Origin: JBAVVD01 sp049697115 | GTDB lineage: Bacteria > Acidobacteriota > Aminicenantia > Aminicenantales > UBA4085 | Assembly (NCBI GenBank): GCA_049697115.1 | Contig: JBAVVD010000095.1 | Span: 18,220 to 82,219, forward strand | Reading direction: 5' to 3' | Length of the DNA stretch: 64,000 bases | The notes under the pieces: generated by a model | Databases searched by the model: none | Seen by the model: only the letters and a program-made list of their open reading frames with translations | What the model was told of the DNA's origin: nothing | Shown: positions 42,092-51,321 of the stretch, piece by piece | Numbering within the stretch: position 1 is the stretch's first letter | How the letters are laid out: every line of letters begins with the position of its first letter | Made by a program: the position numbers and the translations under genes

Positions 42092-44029
42092 TCAGCTCTT
42101 CTTGTCTTTGTCTTCGTCCACAACCTCGGCATCTATGACATCGCCCTCGGCCGTGTCCGAAGAGCGACTGGCTTCCTGGTTCTGAGAGGAAGATTGCTGC
42201 TGGGCTTCACTCTGTTGGGCCTGCTGCTGAGAAGCTTGCTGGTACATGATTTCCGTCAGTTTATGCGAAGCCTGAGAGAGAGACTCCATGGCTTTCTTGA
42301 TTTTCTCGAGGTCTTCACTCTCTATCGCCTTTTTTGTATTTTCAATCTCTGCCTTTACGCGATCAGCCTCCTGTTGGGGAATCTTGTCCTTGTTTTCCTT
42401 GAGGAGTTTCTCCAGGCTGTAGACGAGCTGATCGGCCTGGTTCTTGGCATCAATGACTTCCCTTCTCTTTTTGTCTTCTGAGGCGTGAGCTTCAGCCTCT
42501 TTGACCATCCCATCTATTTCTTTATCATCCAGGCCGCTGTGGCCGGTGATGGTGATGGCCTGGTGTTTTCCAGTGCCAATGTCCTTGGCCGAGACATGGA
42601 GAATCCCATTGGCATCAATGTCAAAGGTCACTTCAATCTTGGGGACTCCGCGCGGGGCAGGTGGAATGCCGTCGAGATGGAACCGCCCCAGAGTCCGGTT
42701 ATACGAAGCCATCTCTCTTTCGCCCTGAAGGACATGGATTTCAACGCTCGGTTGGTTGTCCGAAGCTGTGGAAAAAATTTCCGCCTTCTTTGTCGGAATG
42801 GTTGTATTTCGGGGGATCATCTTGGTAAAAACTCCGCCCAATGTTTCAATGCCAAGAGTGAGCGGCGTAACATCCAGAAGAAGGACATCCTTGACATCCC
42901 CGGCCAAAACAGCTCCCTGTATGGCGGCTCCGACAGCCACCACTTCATCCGGATTGACTCCCTTGTGAGGCTCCCTGCCGAAAAGCTCCTTGACCAACTG
43001 ATGAATTTTTGGCATGCGGGTCTGTCCGCCGACAAGAATCACCTCATCGATGTCTTCAGGTTTCATATTGGCATCGGCCAAAGCCTGCTTGCAGGGTGTC
43101 ATTGACCTCTGAATAAGTTTTTCCGTCAGCTGCTCCAATTTGGCTCTGGTCAGCTTCATCAAGAGATGTTTGGGCCCAGAAGCATCGGCTGTGACAAAGG
43201 GGAGGTTAATCTCCGTCTCCATAGTTGTGGAAAGCTCAATTTTAGCCTTTTCAGCGGCCTCTTTGAGCCTCTGCAGAGCCATTTTATCTTTGGTCAGGTC
43301 AATCCCTGATTCTTTTTTGAACTCGGCCACAATCCAGTCCTGAACGAGCTGGTCGATGTCGTCACCTCCCAGATGGGTATCCCCATTTGTGGACTTAACC
43401 TCAACCACGCCTTCTCCGACTTCCAGAATAGAGATATCAAATGTCCCGCCGCCAAAGTCATAAACGGCGATTCTCTGGTCTTTCTTTTTATCCATCCCGT
43501 AGGCCAGGGCTGCAGCGGTCGGCTCGTTGATTATTCTCACCACCTCCAGCCCGGCAATAGTTCCGGCGTCTTTGGTGGCTTTCCGCTGGCTGTCGTTGAA
43601 ATAGGCCGGCACTGTAATCACGGCCTTTTCGACTTTCTCTCCCAGATAATCTTCAGCCGCTTTTTTGAGTTTCTGAAGGATCATAGCCGAAATTTCGGGA
43701 GGTGAATACTTTTTTCCCAGAGCTTCGATCCGGACATCTCCATTGGAATCTTCGTTGACCTTGAATGGCACCTGTTTGATTTCCCCTGGAACTTCCTTGT
43801 AGCGACGCCCCATGAATCTTTTTATCGAATAAATAGTATTTTCAGGATTGGTAATTCTCTGTCTCTTGGCAACCTGTCCAACCAGTCTTTCACCCTTGGG
43901 AGTAAACGCCACAACTGAAGGTGTAGTCCTGCCCCCTTCTTCATTGGGGATAACAACAGGATTATCGCCATCCATCAAAGCGACAACTGAGTTTGTTGTA
44001 CCCAGGTCAATTCCTATTATTTTAGCCAT
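42092..44029 (-). CDS. dnaK: DnaK (Hsp70) chaperone
   Basis: 645 residues. ATPase start MAKIIGIDLGTTNSVVALMD, phosphate loop VYDFGGGTFDISIL, adenosine motif VILVGGQTRMPKI, linker VLLLDVTPLTLGIETLGG, and a C-terminal lid with a Gln-rich tail ending DAEVVDEDKDKKS. First gene of the operon dnaK-dnaJ-hspR-sigma-dnaC-like. AGGAGG lies 7 bases upstream of the ATG. Confidence 0.99.
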   Translation of the reverse strand: MAKIIGIDLGTTNSVVALMDGDNPVVIPNEEGGRTTPSVVAFTPKGERLVGQVAKRQRITNPENTIYSIKRFMGRRYKEVPGEIKQVPFKVNEDSNGDVRIEALGKKYSPPEISAMILQKLKKAAEDYLGEKVEKAVITVPAYFNDSQRKATKDAGTIAGLEVVRIINEPTAAALAYGMDKKKDQRIAVYDFGGGTFDISILEVGEGVVEVKSTNGDTHLGGDDIDQLVQDWIVAEFKKESGIDLTKDKMALQRLKEAAEKAKIELSTTMETEINLPFVTADASGPKHLLMKLTRAKLEQLTEKLIQRSMTPCKQALADANMKPEDIDEVILVGGQTRMPKIHQLVKELFGREPHKGVNPDEVVAVGAAIQGAVLAGDVKDVLLLDVTPLTLGIETLGGVFTKMIPRNTTIPTKKAEIFSTASDNQPSVEIHVLQGEREMASYNRTLGRFHLDGIPPAPRGVPKIEVTFDIDANGILHVSAKDIGTGKHQAITITGHSGLDDKEIDGMVKEAEAHASEDKKRREVIDAKNQADQLVYSLEKLLKENKDKIPQQEADRVKAEIENTKKAIESEDLEKIKKAMESLSQASHKLTEIMYQQASQQQAQQSEAQQQSSSQNQEASRSSDTAEGDVIDAEVVDEDKDKKS

Positions 44030-44056
44030 TTTTGCCTCCTATTTTAGTCATCTAAT

Positions 44057-44085
44057 AATATATTATTTGAGTATAGCTTTGTCAA
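44057..44085 (-). promoter_or_regulatory. dnaK promoter
   Basis: On the minus strand, consensus TTGACA (44085-44080), 17-bp spacer and TATATT (44062-44057), 28 bp before the ATG. The flanks form an inverted repeat TATAG-N9-CTATA over the -35, and ACTCAAA sits between the boxes; these are candidate HspR contacts. Confidence 0.65.
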
Positions 44086-44120
44086 CTATATTTTAATAAT
44101 TCATCTATACTGAAGAAAAA

Positions 44121-44759
44121 TTACCTGGAAGGGATAATCAAGCAACCCTTTTTTTCCAGAAAAGACCAAAACAAGGCTTTGGCATCCTTTTCGCTGGCCA
44201 TAAGCACGTCTATTTCCGTGAATTTTCTCTTCTTTGCGGACTGCCAGAGTGTCTTTAAAGGCAAGAATGCATACCATCTCACATTCTTTCCGAAATTTCT
44301 CAGCTTTGAGAAAAAATTCGATGTCTTCTGCCTTATTGAAATCCGAATGCCCTCCTCCAGAGAAATAATGTATGAAGAAGGCATGTCTTTCAGCTCGAAT
44401 ACATCCAGTTCAAAAGACTTTTTTTCGTCATTTTTGCCGGGCATAATTTTCTTTCTTTTGGGCGGGAACCAGGCGCTTTTTTTGATCAAAGAATACGGCT
44501 GACATGAGAGAGGGTCTCCCCAGAATTTAATTCTACTGATTTCCCATTTCCTGAGGACCAGACCTTTCGCCTTAATTTGTATACTCTTTTCGTCCAGGTC
44601 AAATACAACGTATGTGGAAGTTCTTCTCGCCAGGAGAAGCTCGGCTTCGAGTAATTGATTCCCCCTGATTATTTCTCCCCTTTCCATTTCAAAGGCGGAC
44701 ATTCCGGCCGCGAGCGTCATCCACAGACCAAAAAATATTATAATGGACTTAATGCGCAT
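44121..44759 (-). CDS. exported protein of unknown function in an L,D-transpeptidase operon
   Basis: 212 residues with a signal peptide (IIIFFGLWMTLAAGMSAF). Mature part rich in beta strands (TSTYVVFDLDEKSIQIKAKG, then LVLRKWEISRIKFWGD, YIISLEEGIRISI). I do not recognise the family; LVLRKWEISR echoes the SHVLREAV strand of the neighbouring transpeptidase, hinting at a related beta module. It follows the L,D-transpeptidase gene by 7 bp and is probably a partner in cell-wall remodelling. Confidence 0.7.
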   Translation of the reverse strand: MRIKSIIIFFGLWMTLAAGMSAFEMERGEIIRGNQLLEAELLLARRTSTYVVFDLDEKSIQIKAKGLVLRKWEISRIKFWGDPLSCQPYSLIKKSAWFPPKRKKIMPGKNDEKKSFELDVFELKDMPSSYIISLEEGIRISIRQKTSNFFSKLRNFGKNVRWYAFLPLKTLWQSAKKRKFTEIDVLMASEKDAKALFWSFLEKKGCLIIPSR

Positions 44760-44766
44760 TGGAAGA

Positions 44767-45411
44767 TTAATAAATAAAAACCTTTGTCCCTATGGTCGTC
44801 ATCCGAAAGATATACTTTAAATCTTCATCACAGACACGAATACAGCCATGAGTCACATTTCTCCCCAGAAGCCGCGTATACAGTGTGCCATGAATGAAAT
44901 ATCCTTCACCAAAACCCAGGGCAAAATCTCCCAGTGAGTCATAGTCAATCCTCTCATCATATTTTTTTGGAAGCTCCTCTCCCTCTTCTATGAACGCCCA
45001 ATCGGGCTTGATCCAGGTGGGATCGACCAATTTTGATCGGATTATAAATTCTCCCCGGGGAGTATCAAAGACCCATTTTCTTTTGCCTCCCGGCTCTTCA
45101 AGGACATCCCCACTCCCGCAGGAAACTACCGCTTCCCGAAGGACGTGACTTCCCTTTTTGATATATATTTTATTTTCTCCTGTATCAATGACAAGATATA
45201 TTCCTCTGGGAGAAAGGACTTTCATTCTGTTTTTCAAAGTGCGGTTCTTTGTTTTCAGGGCTTTCATGCTAAAATCCGCCATTTCCTGGCTGAGGACAGG
45301 ATTCTTCCATTGAAAAATCTTCTGTCTGCCGATGAGATATCCAACCGTCTCTATGGCAAAAAATATGAGAACTGCTCCTGAAAACAGGATCAGCCGTCTC
45401 TTTCTGGCCAT
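44767..45411 (-). CDS. L,D-transpeptidase (YkuD), membrane-anchored
   Basis: About 214 residues: N-terminal helix (LILFSGAVLIFFAIETVGY) then a YkuD catalytic domain. The motif HGTLYTRLLGRNVTHGCIRV contains the catalytic His and nucleophilic Cys. Preceding IYLVIDTGENKIYIKKG is the usual first strand. It makes 3-3 peptidoglycan crosslinks or attaches lipoproteins. Start ATG three bases into the frame after the stop of the lipid-anchored transpeptidase upstream (TGAGTGATG), so translation is coupled. Confidence 0.9.
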   Translation of the reverse strand: MARKRRLILFSGAVLIFFAIETVGYLIGRQKIFQWKNPVLSQEMADFSMKALKTKNRTLKNRMKVLSPRGIYLVIDTGENKIYIKKGSHVLREAVVSCGSGDVLEEPGGKRKWVFDTPRGEFIIRSKLVDPTWIKPDWAFIEEGEELPKKYDERIDYDSLGDFALGFGEGYFIHGTLYTRLLGRNVTHGCIRVCDEDLKYIFRMTTIGTKVFIY

Positions 45412-45414
45412 CAC

Positions 45415-46518
45415 TCAAAAATCTTTAAGATCCGTCAAGATCGAGTTATCAACGGTCAGTGCTCCAACGATAGTCACAGAGGTTCCCACATCCACAAGTC
45501 GGAAAAGTTCATCCATGACCTCATTCTCAACAGCAATACATCCTTGAGTCAGGCTGTCCTTTCCTCCTCCATGGATCTCTATCAGACCGCCAATGCTTGC
45601 CTGAGCCGGAAGCAGCCCGTTCTTTTTTGCCCGGGCAAAATTTTTTATGTCTTCTTGATTAGGATAGTTGATCAACAAAGCTTTGTAATACCGGCTATTA
45701 TATATTTTTTTTATTATCTTATAGTTACCCTCAGGAGTGGCGTCATCTCCCGAATTCAGTTTATCCGATAATCCGTATCGTCCCAAACCGATCTCGTAGG
45801 CGGCAATCGGTTCTCCTCCTCTGTAAAGGGTGAGTTTCCTCTCCAGTTTATTCACAATAATGACCAGGCTCTTTTTCCGTTTGGATTCCAGAATTGTGTC
45901 CATGGCCCAAGTTTGCCACTTCTCCAGTTGGCGCCTGTCCATATATCGATTGAGAACTAAAAGAAAGGCCTCTTCCGCCTGTCTGATGTATACATCGGCA
46001 GCAGCAATACCGGCAGCCGCAAGATTAAATTCTTCTTTCACCACCAATGTCTCTGCCTCTTTAATTTTGACTTCAGCCTGGGAAAGATTTTTCCGGATCA
46101 ACTGACTTTCGTTGATGGATAAAGTGGCTTCCTTGAGCGTGAGGACTCTCTTTCTCAGTGCGGTAATCTGCGCATAAAGACGGTTTTCGATGTTGTTTTT
46201 TTGTTTTCTGATGGATTCAAGTATTTTCCTTCCCTTTTCAAGAGTCTTCCGGAGATTTTCCTGGAGGGGACGGTAATTCCTGAACCAGCCGAATCTTGCC
46301 TTTTCTCTGCCAAGATGTATTTTAGCTTCTTTAAGAAGGGCTCTATACCCGTCATATTCCTCGGCGGCGTAGAGAGAAGCGCCGGCCCTCCAGAGGATAT
46401 CCTCAAGGTCAACCGCCTCCTGGAACTCTGAAGGGACCGGCGGAACTTTACATCCAGCAAGAATGAGGCTCAACAGAAACAGCAGAATCCAGTGTCTTGT
46501 CAAAATCCGCTTCAACAA
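45415..46518 (-). CDS. lipoprotein L,D-transpeptidase with helical N-domain
   Basis: 367 residues. Lipoprotein signal ending LAGC, a long alpha-helical region (about 30-190) and a YkuD domain with KSLVIIVNKLERKLTLYRGG and IEIHGGG...TQGCIAV (catalytic His and Cys). The helical part WRAGASLYAAEEYDGYRALL resembles the mature part of the neighbouring helical lipoprotein (46561-47151), suggesting a shared module fused here to the enzyme. Start codon appears to be TTG. Likely outer-membrane- or inner-membrane-anchored wall crosslinker. Confidence 0.85.
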   Translation of the reverse strand: MLKRILTRHWILLFLLSLILAGCKVPPVPSEFQEAVDLEDILWRAGASLYAAEEYDGYRALLKEAKIHLGREKARFGWFRNYRPLQENLRKTLEKGRKILESIRKQKNNIENRLYAQITALRKRVLTLKEATLSINESQLIRKNLSQAEVKIKEAETLVVKEEFNLAAAGIAAADVYIRQAEEAFLLVLNRYMDRRQLEKWQTWAMDTILESKRKKSLVIIVNKLERKLTLYRGGEPIAAYEIGLGRYGLSDKLNSGDDATPEGNYKIIKKIYNSRYYKALLINYPNQEDIKNFARAKKNGLLPAQASIGGLIEIHGGGKDSLTQGCIAVENEVMDELFRLVDVGTSVTIVGALTVDNSILTDLKDF

Positions 46519-46560
46519 AAAAGCTTTCGCTTCACGGATTTGTTCGGACTCTCAGCTCGT

Positions 46561-47151
46561 TTATTTTTTCTTAATTTTTTCGATGGCGGCCTTGACCTGG
46601 TCGCTGATGGCCACTGCTTTTTCCTTAATCGTATTGGCTTTTCCAGCCGCTCCGATATAATCCTGGGAATCAATGGCCGTTTGAATCTCAGCGAACGCCG
46701 CTTCAACACCCGAAAGGTCAGCTGTCAGAGCTTCGATGTCCTTCTTTGTTCCTTTGCCCTTGGGAGCCTGCTCCAGCAGAGCCTTGGCCTCGGCAATCGC
46801 CGCTTGGGCTTCTGACTGGAGGGTGATGGCATTATTTTTGGCGGCTTCAATTTTCGCCGGCAGAGCGGCTTTCATGGCTTCGGCATCGGCTTTCACCGCA
46901 GCCAGTATTTCTTTAGATTTCCCGAATTTCTTGAAAAATTTTTGATCCTGAGTATTGACCTCATCTAGAGCTACCGTCAAGTCATCATTCAGCTTCTTGA
47001 GCTCTTCAACAGCGTAGAGGTCCGCTCCGGCCTTGGTCACGTCATTGACAGCCGCTTTGGCTTCGTCCATCATTTTAGTGGGCTGTTTACAGCCAGAAAA
47101 AACAAGGGCAATCGCCAAAAGCAAAACAAGATTTTTCAAAGTCCCTTTCAT
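46561..47151 (-). CDS. alpha-helical lipoprotein
   Basis: About 196 residues from the ATG at 47151 (GGAGAGG upstream). Lipobox VFSGC, mature protein almost entirely helical and Ala/Lys-rich with coiled-coil heptads. Its AGADLYAVEELKKLNDDL stretch matches AGASLYAAEEYDGYRALL in the next gene. Such helical lipoproteins can tether the outer membrane to peptidoglycan or act as spacers; attachment by the L,D-transpeptidases downstream is plausible but inferred. First gene of the four-gene exported operon. Confidence 0.8.
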   Translation of the reverse strand: MKGTLKNLVLLLAIALVFSGCKQPTKMMDEAKAAVNDVTKAGADLYAVEELKKLNDDLTVALDEVNTQDQKFFKKFGKSKEILAAVKADAEAMKAALPAKIEAAKNNAITLQSEAQAAIAEAKALLEQAPKGKGTKKDIEALTADLSGVEAAFAEIQTAIDSQDYIGAAGKANTIKEKAVAISDQVKAAIEKIKKK

Positions 47152-47389
47152 TGATTTCCTCTCCTTTCTGTTTATATTTATTTCCATCAGATCTCTCTGC
47201 CAGTCTAAGTATTCTGGCGATTCTCACCTCCTTTTTCACTCGATGCACGAATACCCGTATTCAATCATCTGGAAATACTATTTTTGCTGTGATGAATGCT
47301 TTCGTTTATTCGGATGCCTCTGTTATCTCTCTATACTCACCAATTCTTGAAATTCTGCCGGCTCGACTTCTTTTGCTTTTCTCCTCTTT

Positions 47390-48736
47390 TTATGCGTCAG
47401 GATCAATGATGTATTTTTCTTCCATTAACATCCGGACTTGTTCTCTGGACTGCTTGATTATAGATTCGGCCAGCTTGAATCGCTCCTCGGCCGTAGCTTT
47501 TTTTCTGGCCACGCCCTGCTCAATCCCCTTTGATCCCACTGCAACCGCCTCTCTCGTAAAGACTTCCCATTCGTCCATATTGGGGATAATATATTCCTCA
47601 TGAATGCCTTTGTCCTGGGCCACCTTGGCCAATTCATTGGCCGCTTCGATGCACATCTCATCTGTAATTTGAATGGCCCGAATATCAAGAGCACCCCTGA
47701 AAATTCCGGGGAATCCCAGCGAATTATTGACCTGATTCGGGAAATCCGACCGGCCGGTGGCCACAATCCGCGCTCCGGCTTCTTTGGCTTCCCAGGGCCA
47801 GATTTCAGGGACCGGATTGGCCTGGGCAAAGACAATCGCATCTTTGGCCATGGTTTTCACCCATTCCTTCTTGATTATTCCAGGGCCCGGCTTTGAAGCG
47901 GAAATCAGTACATCCGCGCCATTAAGGGCATCCGGAATATCCCCTTTGATCTGTTGCGCATTGGTCGTCAAGCAGAGGTTCCATTTCTCCTTGTAGCGGG
48001 TCTGGAGAGTCTCGCGGTCTCCCCTGTCGCGGTGAAGAATCCCTCTTGAATCAACGGCAATGATATTGCCCGGTGTTGCTCCGGCTGTTATCAGCAGCCT
48101 GGAAATGGCGATATTGGCAGCTCCGGCCCCCACCTGAACAATTTTGACATCTTTCATCTTTTTATTGACAATTTTCAAAGCATTGATCAAGCCGGCCACA
48201 GTGACACAGGCTGTGCCCTGCTGGTCGTCATGCCAGACTGGAATTTCACATTCTTTCCTCAGCGTGTCCAGAATGTGAAAGCATTTGGGATGGGATATAT
48301 CCTCCAGGTTGATACCGCCGAAAGTGGGCTGGAGGGCTTTGACGATATAGATGAACTTTTCCGGGTCCTTTTCACTAAGGCAGATGGGGAAGGCATCCAC
48401 GCCCCCTAAATACTTATAGAGAAGGGCCTTGCCTTCCATGACGGGAAGGCCCGCCTCAGGGCCAATGTCTCCCAGTCCCAGGACTCTTGAACCGTCAGAA
48501 ATCACGGCCACGAAATTCCACTTGTTGGTCATTTCATAGGCCTTTTCCTTGTCTTTTTGAATCTCCTTGCAGACAGCGGCCACACCCGGCGTATACCAGA
48601 TGGCAAAGTCATTGAAATCTCTGATCCGGCACTTGAGTGTGACACCGACTTTTCCTTTATAATACGCATGAAGACGAAGAGCATCTTTCGAAGGTTGTTC
48701 AGCTTTGGCCAACAACTCTTCTACTGAAACTTTCAT
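47390..48736 (-). CDS. NAD(P)-dependent malic enzyme
   Basis: 448 residues of the short bacterial malic enzyme form without the phosphotransacetylase-like tail. It decarboxylates malate to pyruvate with NAD(P) reduction. Motifs: AYEMTNKWNFVAVISDGSRV-GLGDIG in the active site, VWHDDQQGTACVT, and Rossmann VQVGAGAANIAISRLL. Acidic residue after the Rossmann strand (IAVDSRG) favours NAD. GAAGGAGG precedes the ATG. With PEPCK it makes a C3/C4 node. Confidence 0.95.
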   Translation of the reverse strand: MKVSVEELLAKAEQPSKDALRLHAYYKGKVGVTLKCRIRDFNDFAIWYTPGVAAVCKEIQKDKEKAYEMTNKWNFVAVISDGSRVLGLGDIGPEAGLPVMEGKALLYKYLGGVDAFPICLSEKDPEKFIYIVKALQPTFGGINLEDISHPKCFHILDTLRKECEIPVWHDDQQGTACVTVAGLINALKIVNKKMKDVKIVQVGAGAANIAISRLLITAGATPGNIIAVDSRGILHRDRGDRETLQTRYKEKWNLCLTTNAQQIKGDIPDALNGADVLISASKPGPGIIKKEWVKTMAKDAIVFAQANPVPEIWPWEAKEAGARIVATGRSDFPNQVNNSLGFPGIFRGALDIRAIQITDEMCIEAANELAKVAQDKGIHEEYIIPNMDEWEVFTREAVAVGSKGIEQGVARKKATAEERFKLAESIIKQSREQVRMLMEEKYIIDPDA

Positions 48737-48915
48737 AATATATTACCTCCTTCTTATCAAAAAACATTATTATATTCTTTTCCCCTACAAAGTCAACGAC
48801 GATTCATTCCTGAGTCAACCTTGGAGACAGACCTTCCGCACCCGAGAAAAAAGAAAAAAATGCATGAGCCCTTCTGTTTTTGATTTTTGCCTGAACTTAT
48901 CTGGAAACTGTTCCC

Positions 48916-49773
48916 TTATGGCTTTGAAAGGGGCTGGAACTCGTATTTATTGGCCGCTTTCCGGACACGGCCGAAATAATGAGCCGAATCGTGCACAAAG
49001 GCCATCACCCAGTCTTCCTCAATCGCTTGGTCGTAGAACCGTTTTTTAGTCTTCAGGGTTTCCAGAGGGTAAAGGTCGTAGCTCATGACATAGGCCAGGC
49101 GGACATGGGCCGATGTGGGAACCAGGTCACCGAGATAAAAAAGGACCCTTCCCATGGATTTGATCTTGACGCACTGGTGATGGGCGGTGTGGCCCGGAGA
49201 CAGAACAACCTCCACTCCATCGGCGATTTCCGTATCGCCATCAACCAGAAGGAGCTGGCCGGCTTTCTCCAGAGGGAGAAAATTCTCCCGGATGTAACTG
49301 GCCTTGTCCCGCTCATTGGGATTGAGGGCATCCTCCCATTCCCCTTTCTGGATGACATACCGAGCCTGAGGGAAAGTGGGGACGATTATCCCATCCTCGC
49401 CCTTCATCGTGTTCCCGCCGCTGTGGTCAAAATGGAGATGGGTGTTGACGACGAGGTCGATATCTTCCGGCCGGACTCCGAGCTCGCGGAGAGACGGAAC
49501 CAGCCCGGGCTCCTGTTCCACGGAATACAGGCCTGAAAACTTCTGGCCGAATTTGGACCCTATGCCTGTTTCAATAAGAATCAAGTCTTTGGGCGTCCGT
49601 ATAAGAAGGGAATTCAGAGCCAGCCGGATTCTGTTGGCACTGTCCGAGGGATACTTCTTTTCCCACAGGATTTTGGGCACAACACCGAACATGGCTCCCC
49701 CATCCAGGTGGAAATAACCGTCGCTGATTCCATAGACTTTCAGGTCCCCCAGAGAGAATTCTTCGATTCTCAT
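48916..49773 (-). CDS. MBL-fold hydrolase (lactonase/AiiA-like) cotranscribed with nuo
   Basis: 285 residues with metal motif THLHFDHSGGNT, later DGDTEIADGVEVVLSPGHTAHH (His) and YLGDLVP (bridging Asp), and a C-terminal His (VHDSAHY). This is the pattern of N-acyl-homoserine-lactonase-like and related MBL proteins; the natural substrate is not known. The start overlaps the stop of nuoI (ATGA), so it is the last gene of the Nuo operon in place of the usual nuoJ. No membrane or signal segment. Confidence 0.9.
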   Translation of the reverse strand: MRIEEFSLGDLKVYGISDGYFHLDGGAMFGVVPKILWEKKYPSDSANRIRLALNSLLIRTPKDLILIETGIGSKFGQKFSGLYSVEQEPGLVPSLRELGVRPEDIDLVVNTHLHFDHSGGNTMKGEDGIIVPTFPQARYVIQKGEWEDALNPNERDKASYIRENFLPLEKAGQLLLVDGDTEIADGVEVVLSPGHTAHHQCVKIKSMGRVLFYLGDLVPTSAHVRLAYVMSYDLYPLETLKTKKRFYDQAIEEDWVMAFVHDSAHYFGRVRKAANKYEFQPLSKP

Positions 49774-50243
49774 TTCAGGAGTCTGTCAAGGTCGAGCACC
49801 AGGTCCGGACGGGAATATTGGGCCAGTTCGATAGTTCCCGTATCCATCCGGATGGCATCCTCCGGACAGGCCTCCACGCAGAAACCGCAAAAACAGCACC
49901 GGCTGATGTCGATCGTAAACCGGGCGGGATACTTCTGGATTTCGGGGTCAGGATCTTCGACCGCTTCCACATAGATGCATTCCGAAGGACAGACCGTGAC
50001 GCAAAGCATGCAGCAGACGCAGCGGGGCTTGCCGTCGTCTCTCTTCATGAGTCGGTGAAGGCTCCTGTGCCTGGAAGCCAGCTCCTTCTTCTGTTCGGGA
50101 TACTGAATGGTCACGGCGCCTTTCCTTTTTGTCTTGATGCCGAAGACATTCAGCGTGTGAAAGAACATGTTGACGAAAAAATGCCTGGCGGTGATCCAGC
50201 TTCCCCTGATGAGTTCCAGAAAATATCCGAGTGCTTTGAACAT
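49770..50243 (-). CDS. nuoI: NADH-quinone oxidoreductase subunit I
   Basis: TYKY subunit with two [4Fe-4S] clusters (N6a/N6b): CVCCMLCVTVCP and CCFCGFCVEACP. The N-terminus GYFLELIRGSWITARHFFVN is the usual amphipathic arm. It starts two bases after the stop of nuoH. Length about 157 residues fits. Electron wire between NuoG and NuoB. Confidence 0.97.
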   Translation of the reverse strand: MFKALGYFLELIRGSWITARHFFVNMFFHTLNVFGIKTKRKGAVTIQYPEQKKELASRHRSLHRLMKRDDGKPRCVCCMLCVTVCPSECIYVEAVEDPDPEIQKYPARFTIDISRCCFCGFCVEACPEDAIRMDTGTIELAQYSRPDLVLDLDRLLK

Positions 50244-50244
50244 G

Positions 50245-51321
50245 TTATCTCGCCAATAAAATAATTCCTGTTCCGATAATATTGACAAGGCTCAGCGGGA
50301 CGAGCAGCTTCCAGCCGAGATCCATGAGCTGGTCGTAGCGGAGCCTGGGATAGGTCCACCGGATGAGCACCTGAAGCCAGCAGAAAAAGAACACCTTAAG
50401 ATTGAACGCCGCGACTTGAAGCCCCACGACAAGCCATCGGGCCATCAGCCACTCTCCTCCCCAGGGAAAATGAAATCCGTCAGAACAGAGCCATGGCACC
50501 TGCCAGCCTCCGAAAAAGAGCGTTGTCAGAAGCGTGGAGATGATGATGATTTCCATGAAATCCGTCATCATAAAAAGGCCCCATTTAAGACCTCCGTACT
50601 CGGCGAAGAAGCCGATGATTTCCGACTCCCCCTCGGGAAGGTCAAAGGGGACTCTCTTGGTCTCCGCCAGGGCGGCAAACAGAAAAATGAGGAATCCAAG
50701 AGGCTGGAGGAAAATTCCCCACTTGGGGAGGAAGCCAAAGAGCAGGTTTCCTTGCGCCTGAACGATCTGGGAGAGCTTCAGGGAGGGATATACCATGATC
50801 AGCCCGATAAGCGAAAGGCCCAAGGCCACTTCATAGGAAATGAGCTGGGCCGCACCCCGGATTCCGCCCAGAAGAGTGAACCTGTTGTTGGAAGCCCAGC
50901 CGCTGATTATGATGCCGTAGATCCCCAGCGACAGCATGGCCAGCACAAAAAGCAGTCCCACATGAAAGTCCAGAATCTGGAGAGCGATGGCGCGGCCGCC
51001 GATGTGAATCGTGTCGCCGAAAGGAATGGCGGAAATGGTCACAGCCACGAAAAAGAACGATAGGAATGGAGCGAGCGTATGCAGGAATTTCCTGGAAAAG
51101 GTCGGCACAAAATCCTCTTTAAAAATCATTTTAATGGCATCGGCGAACGGCTGAAACAGACCCAGAATGCGAATACCTAAAATGGAGGCCCGGTTGGCGC
51201 CGATGCGGTCCTGAATAACCGCGCTCTCCTTTCTCTCCACCCACGTCAAGTAGAGGGTGAGGGTTAAAAACCAGACCAGGGCCAGAATGATCTTGATCAG
51301 AATGATGACGACGTCAATCAT
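50245..51321 (-). CDS. nuoH: NADH-quinone oxidoreductase subunit H
   Basis: 358-residue membrane subunit with eight or so helices and the conserved ERKESAVIQDRIGANRA and FDLPEGESEIIGFFAEYGG loops that line the quinone chamber and the E-channel. It overlaps the end of nuoG by 8 bp. It couples quinone reduction to ion pumping when the antiporter subunits are present; none is encoded next to it. Confidence 0.98.
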   Translation of the reverse strand: MIDVVIILIKIILALVWFLTLTLYLTWVERKESAVIQDRIGANRASILGIRILGLFQPFADAIKMIFKEDFVPTFSRKFLHTLAPFLSFFFVAVTISAIPFGDTIHIGGRAIALQILDFHVGLLFVLAMLSLGIYGIIISGWASNNRFTLLGGIRGAAQLISYEVALGLSLIGLIMVYPSLKLSQIVQAQGNLLFGFLPKWGIFLQPLGFLIFLFAALAETKRVPFDLPEGESEIIGFFAEYGGLKWGLFMMTDFMEIIIISTLLTTLFFGGWQVPWLCSDGFHFPWGGEWLMARWLVVGLQVAAFNLKVFFFCWLQVLIRWTYPRLRYDQLMDLGWKLLVPLSLVNIIGTGIILLAR

